From an uncultured Bacilli bacterium (GTDB lineage: Bacteria; Bacillota_I; Bacilli_A; RF39; UBA660): a stretch of 23,549 nt of DNA. Made by a program: the position numbers and the translations under genes. The notes under the pieces were generated by a model that had not been told where the DNA came from, searched no databases, and saw nothing but the letters and a program-made list of their open reading frames with translations. This document shows positions 1 through 7,116 of this stretch, piece by piece. Location: NCBI GenBank assembly GCA_934169415.1, contig CAKPNP010000017.1, positions 1 to 23,549 on the forward strand, in the 5' to 3' direction. How positions within the stretch are numbered: position 1 is the first letter of the stretch; every line of letters starts with the position of its first letter.

Positions 1-549
1 ATTTGTCCTGAAGCTTATAAAGATGATTTTAAAACATTAAAATGTGATACAGAAATAACTACTAAATCAGTTAGTGAAAGAACAGATAGTGTTATATCAT
101 CAAGTGATGCTCTTATATTCTTACCCGGTGGTATAGGAACAATTTATGAACTATTTACTGCTATTGAAAGTAAAAGATGTCACGAATTTAATAAACCTAT
201 TGTAATTTATAATTCTAATGGATATTTTGATAAATTATTAGAATTTATGGATAAAGTTTATAGTGAAAAATTTTCAGGATTTAAAGATAAAAGAAATTAT
301 TTAGTGACAGATTCTATATCATCAATTTTATATTATATTAATAATTATAAAAGAATTAAAGAAACTGAAACAACATTTGGATATTCATATGAAGAGTTTA
401 GTGAAATGTATAAAAAGACTAATGGATTCTCTGAAACTTCGGATGAAATTGATCCTGCATTAATACAATTTATAAGAGAAGAAGACAGACCAAATGTTTT
501 AAAAAAAGCAAGAAAAATGAAAAATAAATTTTTCATCCGAAAGCCTTAA
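1..549 (+). CDS. LOG-family nucleotide-binding protein, 5' end outside window
   Basis: The open frame runs from base 1 to a TAA at 547-549, with about 182 residues visible. It carries the LOG/TIGR00730-type signature LPGGIGTIYELF (PGGxGTxxE), preceded by SERTDSVISSSDALIF. These correspond to the Rossmann-fold site that LOG phosphoribohydrolases use to release a free base from nucleoside monophosphates. The N-terminal Rossmann half, perhaps 80-90 residues, lies upstream. After the conserved fold there is a C-terminal extension of about 60 residues rich in charged residues, ending in KKARKMKNKFFIRKP, which is not typical of short LOG proteins. The ATG at 247 is internal to the fold and is not the start. 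The family is confident; the substrate cannot be told from this fragment. Confidence 0.8.
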   Translation: MCPEAYKDDFKTLKCDTEITTKSVSERTDSVISSSDALIFLPGGIGTIYELFTAIESKRCHEFNKPIVIYNSNGYFDKLLEFMDKVYSEKFSGFKDKRNYLVTDSISSILYYINNYKRIKETETTFGYSYEEFSEMYKKTNGFSETSDEIDPALIQFIREEDRPNVLKKARKMKNKFFIRKP

Positions 550-564
550 GGCTTTCATTTTTTT
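539..564 (+). terminator. Intrinsic terminator of the LOG-family gene
   Basis: The inverted repeat GAAAGCC-TTAA-GGCTTTC (539-556) is followed by A and seven T. The stop codon TAA forms part of the loop. The hairpin insulates the gene from the insertion element that follows. Confidence 0.85.
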
Positions 565-605
565 GTATTATAATTAAAGAAACTAATAAAGAAGTAGTGA
601 TTATT

Positions 606-1791
606 ATGAAAACTATAAAAATTGAAAAAGCTTGCTTATCCATTGAACAATTTAAAGATTGCTATTTAAAAAATAGTCATAATGAAAATATATTAAACTC
701 TGATGGTTCTATTAATAAAAATTATAATTCAAAGAAAAAAACTGGACTTATTGATAAAATTATTGAAGATGGTTGGAATAAAATGCCAGTTGATGAAAAA
801 AACTTCATTTTAAAATATAGAAAAAATGCTGATATCGAAATTAAAAAAGTTATTGATTGTCATAATAAAAACTTAGGTTGTTCTGTTTATGAATGCCCTG
901 AATGTCACGAATGTGTTTTTATTGGTCATACTTGTAAATCTAGATTCTGTACTTCTTGTGGTTACAAATATAAACTTGATCGTGTTAATAATATTTTAAA
1001 TACCGCTTATAATTGTAAACATAGACAAGTTGTTTTTACTTGTGCTAAAGAACTTTGGCCTTATTTTCTTTTAGATTTCAATCTTATCAATATTTTTTAT
1101 GACGCTGTTAATTCTACTATTTATTCCATATTAAATGAGTCTTATAAAACGGTTAATGGTATTACTAAATGTTATACCTCTAAAACTAAATACTATCCTG
1201 GATATTTTGCTTTCCTTCATACTTTTGGTCGTGATATCAAATGGAATCCGCATATGCATACTCTTATTGCTGAAATTAAACTATCTAATAATTCTTATAA
1301 AAAATGGGAGTATTTTGATTTCAAGGCCTTGTCTAAAAGATTTATGAAAATTCTTTTAGATCTTATGGATGACTATTTGAATGACTATTCTTTCAAAATA
1401 TTAAAAAATAATCTTTATAAAAAATACAAAAATGGTTTTTATGTTTATGCCGAAAAAAAAGTTTTTCCTAATTTAAAAGCTGGTATTGAATATATTACTA
1501 GATATTGTTCTAGACCGGCTATTAGTGAAAATAGAATTCTAAATTATGATGGTACTAATGTTACTTAAACATTTACTTCCTTCTAATTTTAAATCTATTA
1601 GATATTATGGTTTTTATAGAAAAAAACTCCCTATTCATGATAAAATGGTTATGATGATTCCTTTTGAAAAAAGAAATTTTAATAAAAGTTTATTAAATTA
1701 TAGAGTTTGCTTATTTAGATTTTTCAATGTAGATCCTTTTTGCTGTCCCAAATGTAATATTATAATGGATTATTTATGTGAAATTACTTGA
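606..1791 (+). pseudogene. IS91-family (HUH, Y2-type) transposase, broken by an internal deletion
   Basis: Frame A (606-1568) holds the N-terminal zinc domain (CPEC, then CKSRFCTSCG), the HUH metal motif WNPHMHTLIA, and the catalytic tyrosine segment IEYITRYCSRPAISENRI with two Tyr four residues apart. It stops soon after NYDGTNVT. The family's continuation reappears in the next frame from about 1560: LLKHLLPSNFKSIRYYGFYRKK and a C-terminal CCPKC motif, ending with TGA at 1789-1791. In intact relatives roughly 20-30 residues lie between these blocks, so a frame-changing deletion is inferred at about 1565. The start could also be GTG at 597; ATG 606 is preferred. CGT, CTT and GTT codons are commoner than in neighbouring host genes, which favour AGA and TTA, consistent with transfer. 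This copy is probably inactive. Confidence 0.85.
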
Positions 1792-1805
1792 TTGGAGGTG
1801 ATATT

Positions 1806-2054
1806 ATGTTTGATTTTGATTCTTTTCCTATACCTTTAAGTGGTGAGGTTGTTAATTACATTTGTCCTAAATGTAAACACAAATTTGAGACTCCTATTGA
1901 AGCTGTTCATGAATTTGAACAAGAGGACGCATGGAATGGTTTACCTGTTTCTACTCCTCCTTACACTATTTGTTCTAATTGTAATTTTGACAAATGTGTT
2001 CCTATCGATTATAAATCCATTAGAGGATATCATCATATCTACAAAGAAAAATAA
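1806..2054 (+). CDS. Small zinc-ribbon protein carried with the IS91-type element
   Basis: This 82-residue protein starts at ATG 1806 after an almost perfect ribosome binding site, GGAGGTGAT (1794-1802). It begins 14 nt after the transposase stop. Two CxxC pairs (CPKC near residue 22, CSNC near residue 60) could form one treble-clef or zinc-ribbon site. Between them is an acidic, Trp-containing segment. Codon use resembles the transposase (CCT, CTT, GTT), so it was probably acquired with the element as a passenger or accessory gene. I do not recognise a named family. It could be a helper of transposition, a regulator or cargo. Its reading frame is intact although the transposase is broken. 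Confidence 0.6.
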   Translation: MFDFDSFPIPLSGEVVNYICPKCKHKFETPIEAVHEFEQEDAWNGLPVSTPPYTICSNCNFDKCVPIDYKSIRGYHHIYKEK

Positions 2055-2086
2055 CTTTTCACATTTTTGGTTTCTTTAGCTTTAAA

Positions 2087-2110
2087 GCAAGATTTTCATC
2101 TTGCATTTTT
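2087..2110 (+). terminator. Intrinsic terminator after the IS91-type genes
   Basis: The hairpin GCAAGAT-TTTC-ATCTTGC (2087-2104) is followed by A and five T, 33 nt after the zinc-ribbon stop codon. It may also mark the right end of the element. IS91-type elements lack terminal inverted repeats and often end in small palindromes; a second short one, CCC-TTTT-GGG, lies at 2129-2138. The exact boundary cannot be fixed. Confidence 0.65.
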
Positions 2111-2156
2111 GCTATACTACAATTTCTACCCTTTTGGGGATGAATTTACTATTATA

Positions 2157-2181
2157 CAAAAAAATCAACTTGCGTTGATTT
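2157..2181 (-). terminator. Intrinsic terminator of tRNA-Gly
   Basis: On the minus strand AAATCAAC-GCAA-GTTGATTT forms an 8-bp stem with a GNRA-type tetraloop, followed by a continuing T run. It lies 37 nt beyond the CCA end of the tRNA. Confidence 0.85.
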
Positions 2182-2218
2182 AATCATTAACATCGCTTGG
2201 TGCGACGATTTTTTCTTA

Positions 2219-2292
2219 TGGAGCAAGTGACGAGAATCGGACTCGCGTCTCAACCTTGGCAAGGTCGCATTCTACCATTGAACCACACCTGC
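2219..2292 (-). tRNA. tRNA-Gly (anticodon GCC)
   Basis: The 74-nt cloverleaf includes an encoded CCA. The acceptor GCAGGTG pairs with CACTTGC (one G-U), the discriminator is T, the D arm is GTTC-AATGGTA-GAAT, the anticodon arm is CGACC-TTGCCAA-GGTTG, and the T stem is GCGAG/CTCGT. The T loop reads TCCGATT, so position 55, almost always U (pseudouridine), is C. Everything else looks functional, including G18G19 and its own promoter and terminator. The IS91-type element lies just beyond its 3' end. Confidence 0.93.
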
Positions 2293-2304
2293 ATGACACT
2301 ATAA

Positions 2305-2333
2305 ATTATACATTAAATTTATGAAAATGTAAA
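2305..2333 (-). promoter_or_regulatory. Promoter of tRNA-Gly
   Basis: The minus strand has TTTACA (-35, 2328-2333), a 17-nt spacer and a perfect TATAAT (-10, 2305-2310), 12 nt upstream of the mature tRNA 5' end. Confidence 0.85.
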
Positions 2334-2363
2334 TATATTTATAAGAAAAAAAATAGAAAGTTA

Positions 2364-3091
2364 CTACTTCCTATTAAAATAAATAATTTTCTTTACTTTA
2401 TCCTTAATTTTAAAACGTTCTTCTAAATATCTTTTTGAAATAATTGGATAGTTAAAAACCAGATCATATGTTAAATGATTAATATTATATTCAGGTAAAA
2501 GTGTTCTAATTTGTTCGGATAAGGTTAAATTTAATAAATCTTGATCTGGGTATATTAATGGAATTGATAATTTATTTAACGTATCAAATAATCGTCTTAA
2601 TAAATCTATTTCATCACATATTCTATAATCAATTAATAACACTCCAGAGTTATAATAAGTTTCTAATCTACCAGAAAGATGACTTGGAACATTCATCTTT
2701 CTTACAGCAATCATAGGACTATTTATATTAGTATTAAATACATCTTTTAAAGAAAAAGTTACAATTGTATCACTATCTTTATCTACATCTATAATTTTAC
2801 TTGAAAATAGTCTAGCATTAGCTATATCAGTTTCTCTCCATTTAGGAATTGAATACTTATCCATTATACTTTTTAACTTATCTATAGAATACATTTTTAA
2901 TGTGGCACTACTATATAAATTAAATAATTTTTCTAACTTTTCATTTTGTTCTTTTGTAAACCCAGATTCAATTATATGTATAGTAAGTGAATAATCATTA
3001 TTTTTTAATAATGAATAAACTTATAAATACATATAATTAAAATAATAGAATCTGATGTATATAAAAAATTGTACTTCTTAATAATCCCCAT
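2364..3091 (-). pseudogene. Glycosyltransferase family 8, degraded
   Basis: The main open part (2364-2894, extendable in frame to 3020) matches GT8 glycosyltransferases. It reads YSLLKNNDYSLTIHIIESG, then IPKWRETDIANARLF, then the DxD metal site as DSDTIV, then YYNSGVLLIDYRI and IYPDQDLLNLTL. The frame is blocked upstream by TAA at 3021-3023. The missing N-terminus appears in another frame from ATG 3091 (KKYNFLYTSDS, the usual sugar-nucleotide strand). At least one frameshift, and possibly a nonsense change, therefore separates the two parts. Residues before the DxD motif also look shortened (IIDVDKDSDTIV where relatives usually have a short hydrophobic strand). An intact gene would add a sugar to a surface glycan or protein. 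Internal translation from 2894 would give a protein without the nucleotide-binding start. It sits downstream of gltX, beyond that gene's terminator. Confidence 0.75.
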
Positions 3092-3112
3092 AAATTTAAT
3101 ATAATAGCATAA

Positions 3113-3144
3113 ATAAAAAAAGATTTAAATTCTATCAAATCTTT
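3113..3144 (-). terminator. Intrinsic terminator of gltX
   Basis: On the minus strand AAAGATTT and AAATCTTT pair across a 10-nt loop and are followed by a T run. The 5' arm is inside the last codons of gltX. Confidence 0.75.
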
Positions 3145-4768
3145 CTTTAATTCTATCATGACCTAAAAGGTGCATTATAAAGTATAAATCAGGAGTCATA
3201 GTTTTAGTTGTTAAAGCTACTCTTAAAACCATACTAATATCACCTACATGACCTTTATAGTTATCTGGATTTTCTTTATATTCCTTAACCTCTTTAGCAT
3301 ATCCTAACTCATAAGATAACTCTTTTATTTTATTAAACCAAGTATCTTTATCATCAGATTCATCATAATATTTAGAAATATAAGTATTTAATATTTTTTT
3401 AATTTCAGTTATATCTTTAATTGTATCCCAATTATATGTAACATCATTAAATAATTCATCATACATATACCAATTTTCTTTTTTAACATCAGAAAACATA
3501 GCTAAATCTTTACGAGGTTTTTTCTGTTCTCTTTCAATATTTAATACATTTATACTGTAATCTTTATATTTTGTTAATAAGTTATATAATTCTAAATCAT
3601 ATGTTTTGCTGTATTCAAGTGTTTTATCATATACTTCACTTGCTTTAAGTAAGCTTATATAATTTCTTGAAATGTTTATTAATTTTTCTACATCAAATAA
3701 TGAACCAGATGAACTTATCTTTTTAAATTCTAATTTAAAGTCATCTACTGTTTTATCTTTATTTTGTAAATACCACATTTCAAAATTTGAATTAGCCACA
3801 GTACATAAATATAATAATACTGCCTCAGTTGGTATACCTTTTTCATGATAAAAGCTAATTGCAGCTTCTGGATCTTTTCTTTTAGATAACTTTCTTCTAT
3901 TACCATTTTCTTCTTTTAATAAAGGCGATATGTGAGCATATTTAGGTGCTTTAAAATTAAATACCTTAAATAATTGTAAATGTATAGGAACACTAGATAA
4001 CCACTCATCCCCTCTTATTACATGAGTAGTACGCATCAAATGATCATCTACTAAATGTGCAAAGTGATAAGTAGGAAGACCATCACCTTTTATAATAACT
4101 ATATCTAAATCATTTTCCGGTAATTCTAGTTTTCCCTTTACTAAATCATCATATATAACTTTATTTTCAAATTTTCCAGGTGATTTTAATCTTATAACAT
4201 ATTTTTCGCCATTTTTAATTTTATTTATAACTTCATCACGAGATAAATATCTATCCCTTGCCCATTTACCATAATACCCTATTCTATCTTTTAGATTTTC
4301 CTGTTCTTTTCTTATAGCTTCAACTTCTTCTGCTGTACAAAAACAAGGATAAGCTAAATCATTTTCAATTAAGTATTTAGCAAATGTTTGATATATCTCT
4401 TTTCTAGCACTTTGAATATAAGGTCCATACTCACCTATCCATTCAGTCTCAGAAGTCATTCCCTCATCTATACTGATGCCATAATTTTTTAAATCCTTAA
4501 TGATTCCTATTACACCATTTTCTACTTCTCTTTTTTGGTCAGTATCCTCAATTCTTAAATAAAATACACCATTAGTTTGTTTAGCAAATTTACTTGCAAT
4601 AAAAGCAGAAAATAAAGCACCCATATGAACAAATCCAGTAGGACTTGGAGCATAACGAGTTACTATAGCACCTTCAGGTAAATCTCTTTTTTTATATAAA
4701 TTTTCATAATATTCTATTGTTTTATCTATACCAGGCAGTAAAAAGTCTGCATATTCTTTATTATTCAT
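3125..4768 (-). CDS. gltX: Glutamyl-tRNA synthetase
   Basis: This class I synthetase charges tRNA-Glu with glutamate. The HIGH-type motif is PSPTGFVHMGA (residues 41-51) and the KMSKS-type motif is RRKLSKRKDPEA (residues 291-302). YLRIEDTD at 70-77 and IRGDEWLSSVPIHLQLF near 251 are typical GluRS active-site blocks. At 547 residues it is about 60 longer than common bacterial GluRS. Part of the surplus is a 30-residue N-terminal lead before the Rossmann fold and a lengthened helical anticodon-binding part. The start is ATG 4768, preceded by AAAGGAG. An extended -10 (TGT-TATAAT, 4788-4796) just upstream suggests its own promoter with a very short leader. Whether it is discriminating or also glutamylates tRNA-Gln cannot be decided here. 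Confidence 0.95.
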   Translation of the reverse strand: MNNKEYADFLLPGIDKTIEYYENLYKKRDLPEGAIVTRYAPSPTGFVHMGALFSAFIASKFAKQTNGVFYLRIEDTDQKREVENGVIGIIKDLKNYGISIDEGMTSETEWIGEYGPYIQSARKEIYQTFAKYLIENDLAYPCFCTAEEVEAIRKEQENLKDRIGYYGKWARDRYLSRDEVINKIKNGEKYVIRLKSPGKFENKVIYDDLVKGKLELPENDLDIVIIKGDGLPTYHFAHLVDDHLMRTTHVIRGDEWLSSVPIHLQLFKVFNFKAPKYAHISPLLKEENGNRRKLSKRKDPEAAISFYHEKGIPTEAVLLYLCTVANSNFEMWYLQNKDKTVDDFKLEFKKISSSGSLFDVEKLINISRNYISLLKASEVYDKTLEYSKTYDLELYNLLTKYKDYSINVLNIEREQKKPRKDLAMFSDVKKENWYMYDELFNDVTYNWDTIKDITEIKKILNTYISKYYDESDDKDTWFNKIKELSYELGYAKEVKEYKENPDNYKGHVGDISMVLRVALTTKTMTPDLYFIMHLLGHDRIKERFDRI

Positions 4769-4787
4769 AAAATCAACTCCTTTAAAT

Positions 4788-4796
4788 ATTATAACA
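4788..4796 (-). promoter_or_regulatory. Extended -10 promoter of gltX
   Basis: The minus strand reads TGT-TATAAT; no good -35 is visible 17 nt upstream. Transcription would start about 12 nt before the gltX ATG, leaving room only for the AAAGGAG site. It lies immediately after the yneF terminator, so gltX need not depend on read-through. Confidence 0.55.
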
Positions 4797-4797
4797 T

Positions 4798-4822
4798 AAA
4801 AAAAGTATTATAAATACTTTTT
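4798..4822 (-). terminator. Intrinsic terminator of yneF
   Basis: On the minus strand AAAAAGTATT-TAT-AATACTTTTT is a 10-bp perfect stem running into a T run. It starts at the yneF stop codon. The sequence is nearly symmetrical, but no plus-strand gene ends here. Confidence 0.75.
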
Positions 4823-5030
4823 ACATATATTTTGTCATGGATTTCATCATTTGATTAACTTGTTTTTGACTAGGTGTTCTACCCATTTGACTCATCATGG
4901 CTTTTATCATTTGTTCATTGATTGGTGGATTTTTCTTAATTTGTTTTTGTATTATATTTCTTGCTACAAAAAATCCTATTACCGCACCTATTAATAAACC
5001 AACTAATAAATATACTATATTCCATACCAT
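4821..5030 (-). CDS. yneF: YneF family membrane protein (UPF0154)
   Basis: This 69-residue protein has one N-terminal transmembrane helix (VYLLVGLLIGAVIGFFVA), then the family hallmark KKNPPINEQMIKAMM and a Met-rich, polar C-terminus with GRTPSQKQVNQMMKSM. The function of the family is not established. The start is ATG 5030, nine bases after AGGAG; a longer reading from TTG 5039 overruns that site. In Bacillus the same gene lies next to sirA, as here. A possible promoter, TTGAAA-17-TAAAAT, lies in the 45-nt gap to sirA. Confidence 0.88.
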   Translation of the reverse strand: MVWNIVYLLVGLLIGAVIGFFVARNIIQKQIKKNPPINEQMIKAMMSQMGRTPSQKQVNQMMKSMTKYM

Positions 5031-5075
5031 TATTATCAACTCCTATTAGTATTTTACTAAAATTTATTATATTTT

Positions 5076-5492
5076 TCAAGAATTTATTACTAAATTCTCT
5101 AGAACTTTATTTCTCATAAAACTATTTAGAAAAAAATAATCATTATTTTTAAAATCACAAACAAATATATTTCTATTATAACAATTAAAAGATTTCATTA
5201 TTCTTGGATAATTATACTTACTTCTTACAACTATTCTAGAATACTTAAGTTCAATAAAAACATTATCTAAATAAAAAACTTTATTATTACTTAAACCATA
5301 CTTATTATTTAAATAATATTTTAAAATTTCTACATCTATTTTATTGCATAATTGTTCATATAAAGTAATGCCGTAGTTCATATTACTACTAAAATTATTT
5401 AATTTATTTAATATTTCATATAAATACTCAGGTTTATTATTATAAAAATTAAAATATTCATCTTTAATAACAAATAAATTATATTCCCTCAT
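5076..5492 (-). CDS. sirA: SirA-like protein (sporulation inhibitor of replication family)
   Basis: This 138-residue soluble protein begins MREYNLFVIKDEYFNFY, similar to the opening of SirA (YneE) proteins, and has the same approximate length. Bacillus SirA binds domain I of DnaA and blocks re-initiation of replication when sporulation begins. The sequence is otherwise divergent and Asn/Tyr-rich, so the call rests on the N-terminus, the size and the sirA-yneF neighbourhood. ATG 5492 is preferred because GGTGA lies nine bases upstream; GTG 5504 would also keep frame but has no binding site. A role in a non-sporulating lineage would be of interest, but the sporulation status of this organism is unknown from the window. 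Confidence 0.6.
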   Translation of the reverse strand: MREYNLFVIKDEYFNFYNNKPEYLYEILNKLNNFSSNMNYGITLYEQLCNKIDVEILKYYLNNKYGLSNNKVFYLDNVFIELKYSRIVVRSKYNYPRIMKSFNCYNRNIFVCDFKNNDYFFLNSFMRNKVLENLVINS

Positions 5493-5556
5493 AAAATTCA
5501 CCAAGATAATTATATAATAATAAACTTAAAAAAAATGTCTTATTATAATAAAATAT

Positions 5557-5737
5557 AAAAAAATCCAGGATAGCGGGCCCTTAACGATAAAAACCTAGTT
5601 TTCTACCAGGTGGGCATCACATTATTAATTTTAGGATCCTTATATAAATATAAGTTTTCAACACCATTAATAAATTAGACTCCCAATGTCGTTAATTAGT
5701 CGGTTTTTTCTAATTAGGCTTATCGCATATCCTAGAC
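5557..5737 (-). ncRNA. ssrS: Structured RNA of about 180 nt, probably 6S RNA
   Basis: The sequence is non-coding, has its own promoter and is closed end to end. CTAGGATA(T)GCG at the 5' end (5724-5735) pairs over 11 bp with CGCTATCCTGG at the 3' end (5565-5575), followed by seven T. Inside, ACCTGGT-AGAAA-ACTAGGT forms a hairpin flanked by GATGCCC and TTAAGGG, an arrangement I associate with the apical part of 6S RNA. The length matches 6S RNA (180-200 nt), which binds the housekeeping RNA polymerase holoenzyme. It is clearly not tmRNA, RNase P RNA or SRP RNA, as their conserved blocks are absent. The 6S identity is from memory of the family and needs a covariance-model search. Confidence 0.6.
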
Positions 5738-5743
5738 ACTTAT

Positions 5744-5751
5744 ATTATATC
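5744..5751 (-). promoter_or_regulatory. Promoter of the 6S-like RNA
   Basis: A perfect TATAAT (5744-5749) is preceded by TGA, making an extended -10. No good -35 is visible. Transcription would start near 5737, just before the closing stem. Confidence 0.6.
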
Positions 5752-5779
5752 ACATTTTATATAAAAATATAGCTATTTT

Positions 5780-5808
5780 TAAAAAAAAGAAAACTAAATG
5801 TTTTCTTT
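5780..5808 (-). terminator. Intrinsic terminator of the hisS-aspS operon
   Basis: On the minus strand AAAGAAAAC-ATTTA-GTTTTCTTT is a 9-bp stem followed by more T. It begins at the aspS stop codon, separating the operon from the downstream RNA gene. Confidence 0.85.
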
Positions 5809-7114
5809 AAGGATTTAATCTATTAGGTCCACGGAATAAAAATTGAGCTTCTTTAATAGAAAGACCTAAAAGTAACATAGTAAGTCTATCTACTCCTATA
5901 GCAAATCCACCATGTGGAGGACAACCATATTTAAAGAATTGTAAATAAAATTCTACATCTTTACCTAAACCTTTTTCTTTAGCATTTTTAACTAATTCAT
6001 CATATCTATGTTCTCTTTGAGCTCCTGATGTAATTTCAGTTCCTCTCCATATTAAATCATAACCTTGTAATATGCCATCTTTTCTCATGTGATAAAAAGG
6101 TCTTTTTGTTGCAGCATAATCAACAATAAACATAAATTCAGAATTAAATTTTTCTAAAGCTAATTTGTAAGTTAATTTTTCAGCCTCAGCATTCATATCC
6201 CCTATGTCTGTAGTAGGAATATCAAAATTATATCTATCATGTAATTCCTGATATAAATCTTTTAATTTCATACATGGAAATGGTTTAGTTGGAATGATTA
6301 CTTCTCTGCCAAATAATTCTTTTATTTTATCGCCGTATTTTTCTTTAACTTTAGTTAATCCTGCTATTAATAAATCTTCTTCTAAAGACATAACATCTTC
6401 ATAAGAATCAATATAACTAAACTCTAAATCAAATGAAGTAAATTCAGTAGCATGTCTATTTGTATTAGAATTTTCAGCTCTAAATGCTGGAGATACTTCA
6501 AATATTTTAGACATACCAGCAGCCATTGCCATTTGTTTATAAAATTGTGGAGATTGAGCAAGATAAGCTGATCTATCAAAGTATTTAACTTCAAATACTT
6601 CACTACCAGATTCACTTGCAGTACCAATTAGTTTAGGTGTATGAATTTCTGTAAAGTCATGTTCATATAAATAATTTCTCATAGCAGCAACCATACATGA
6701 TTCAACTTGTCTTGCTAACATATTTTTTTCATTTCTTAAATCAATCCATCTATAATCTAATCTAGTATCTATATTAACACAATCCAAATTATTAAAATCA
6801 TATGGTAAGTTAGAAGCTAAGCTAGTTACCTCAATACTAGTAGGAATTAATTCAATTCCACCTAATTTAACTGCTTCATTAGAAACTACTTTACAATTAA
6901 CTTTAACAGTACTTTCAACACTTACACCATTCATTATTTCTAACATTTCTTTATTATTTTCATCACTTTTTTCCAAAGTCATTTGTACTTTACCAGTAGA
7001 ATCTCTAAGTATTACAAACATAACCCATTTTTTATCTCTAATAGTATCTATAAAACCACTAAAACTTATTTCTTTATCTATATAATTATTAAGTTCATTT
7101 ACATATACTTTCAT
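5807..7114 (-). CDS. aspS: Aspartyl-tRNA synthetase, short archaeal type
   Basis: This class II synthetase of 435 residues has an N-terminal OB-fold anticodon-binding domain (FSGFIDTIRDKKWVMFVILRD) and a catalytic core with QSPQFYKQMAMAAG, FRAENSNTNRHATEFTSFDLE (motif 2) and GGFAIGVDRLTMLLLG (motif 3). Ordinary bacterial AspRS is about 590 residues and carries a GAD insertion; this protein has none and resembles archaeal AspRS. Such short enzymes are often non-discriminating, making Asp-tRNA-Asn for the GatCAB amidotransferase, but that is not shown by sequence alone. It starts two bases after the hisS stop. Its GAGGAGG site is inside the last codons of hisS, so translation is probably coupled. 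It is under control of the Asp-type T-box at the head of the operon. Confidence 0.93.
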   Translation of the reverse strand: MKVYVNELNNYIDKEISFSGFIDTIRDKKWVMFVILRDSTGKVQMTLEKSDENNKEMLEIMNGVSVESTVKVNCKVVSNEAVKLGGIELIPTSIEVTSLASNLPYDFNNLDCVNIDTRLDYRWIDLRNEKNMLARQVESCMVAAMRNYLYEHDFTEIHTPKLIGTASESGSEVFEVKYFDRSAYLAQSPQFYKQMAMAAGMSKIFEVSPAFRAENSNTNRHATEFTSFDLEFSYIDSYEDVMSLEEDLLIAGLTKVKEKYGDKIKELFGREVIIPTKPFPCMKLKDLYQELHDRYNFDIPTTDIGDMNAEAEKLTYKLALEKFNSEFMFIVDYAATKRPFYHMRKDGILQGYDLIWRGTEITSGAQREHRYDELVKNAKEKGLGKDVEFYLQFFKYGCPPHGGFAIGVDRLTMLLLGLSIKEAQFLFRGPNRLNP

Positions 7115-7116
7115 GT

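Noticed and set aside
247..549. A separate 100-residue protein starting at ATG 247.
   Set aside because: The same frame is open from base 1 and carries the LOG motif, so this ATG is internal.
2055..2160. CRISPR or short repeat array in the palindrome-rich stretch after the IS91-type genes.
   Set aside because: The hairpins are unrelated in sequence and unequally spaced; they are explained as terminators and possible element ends.
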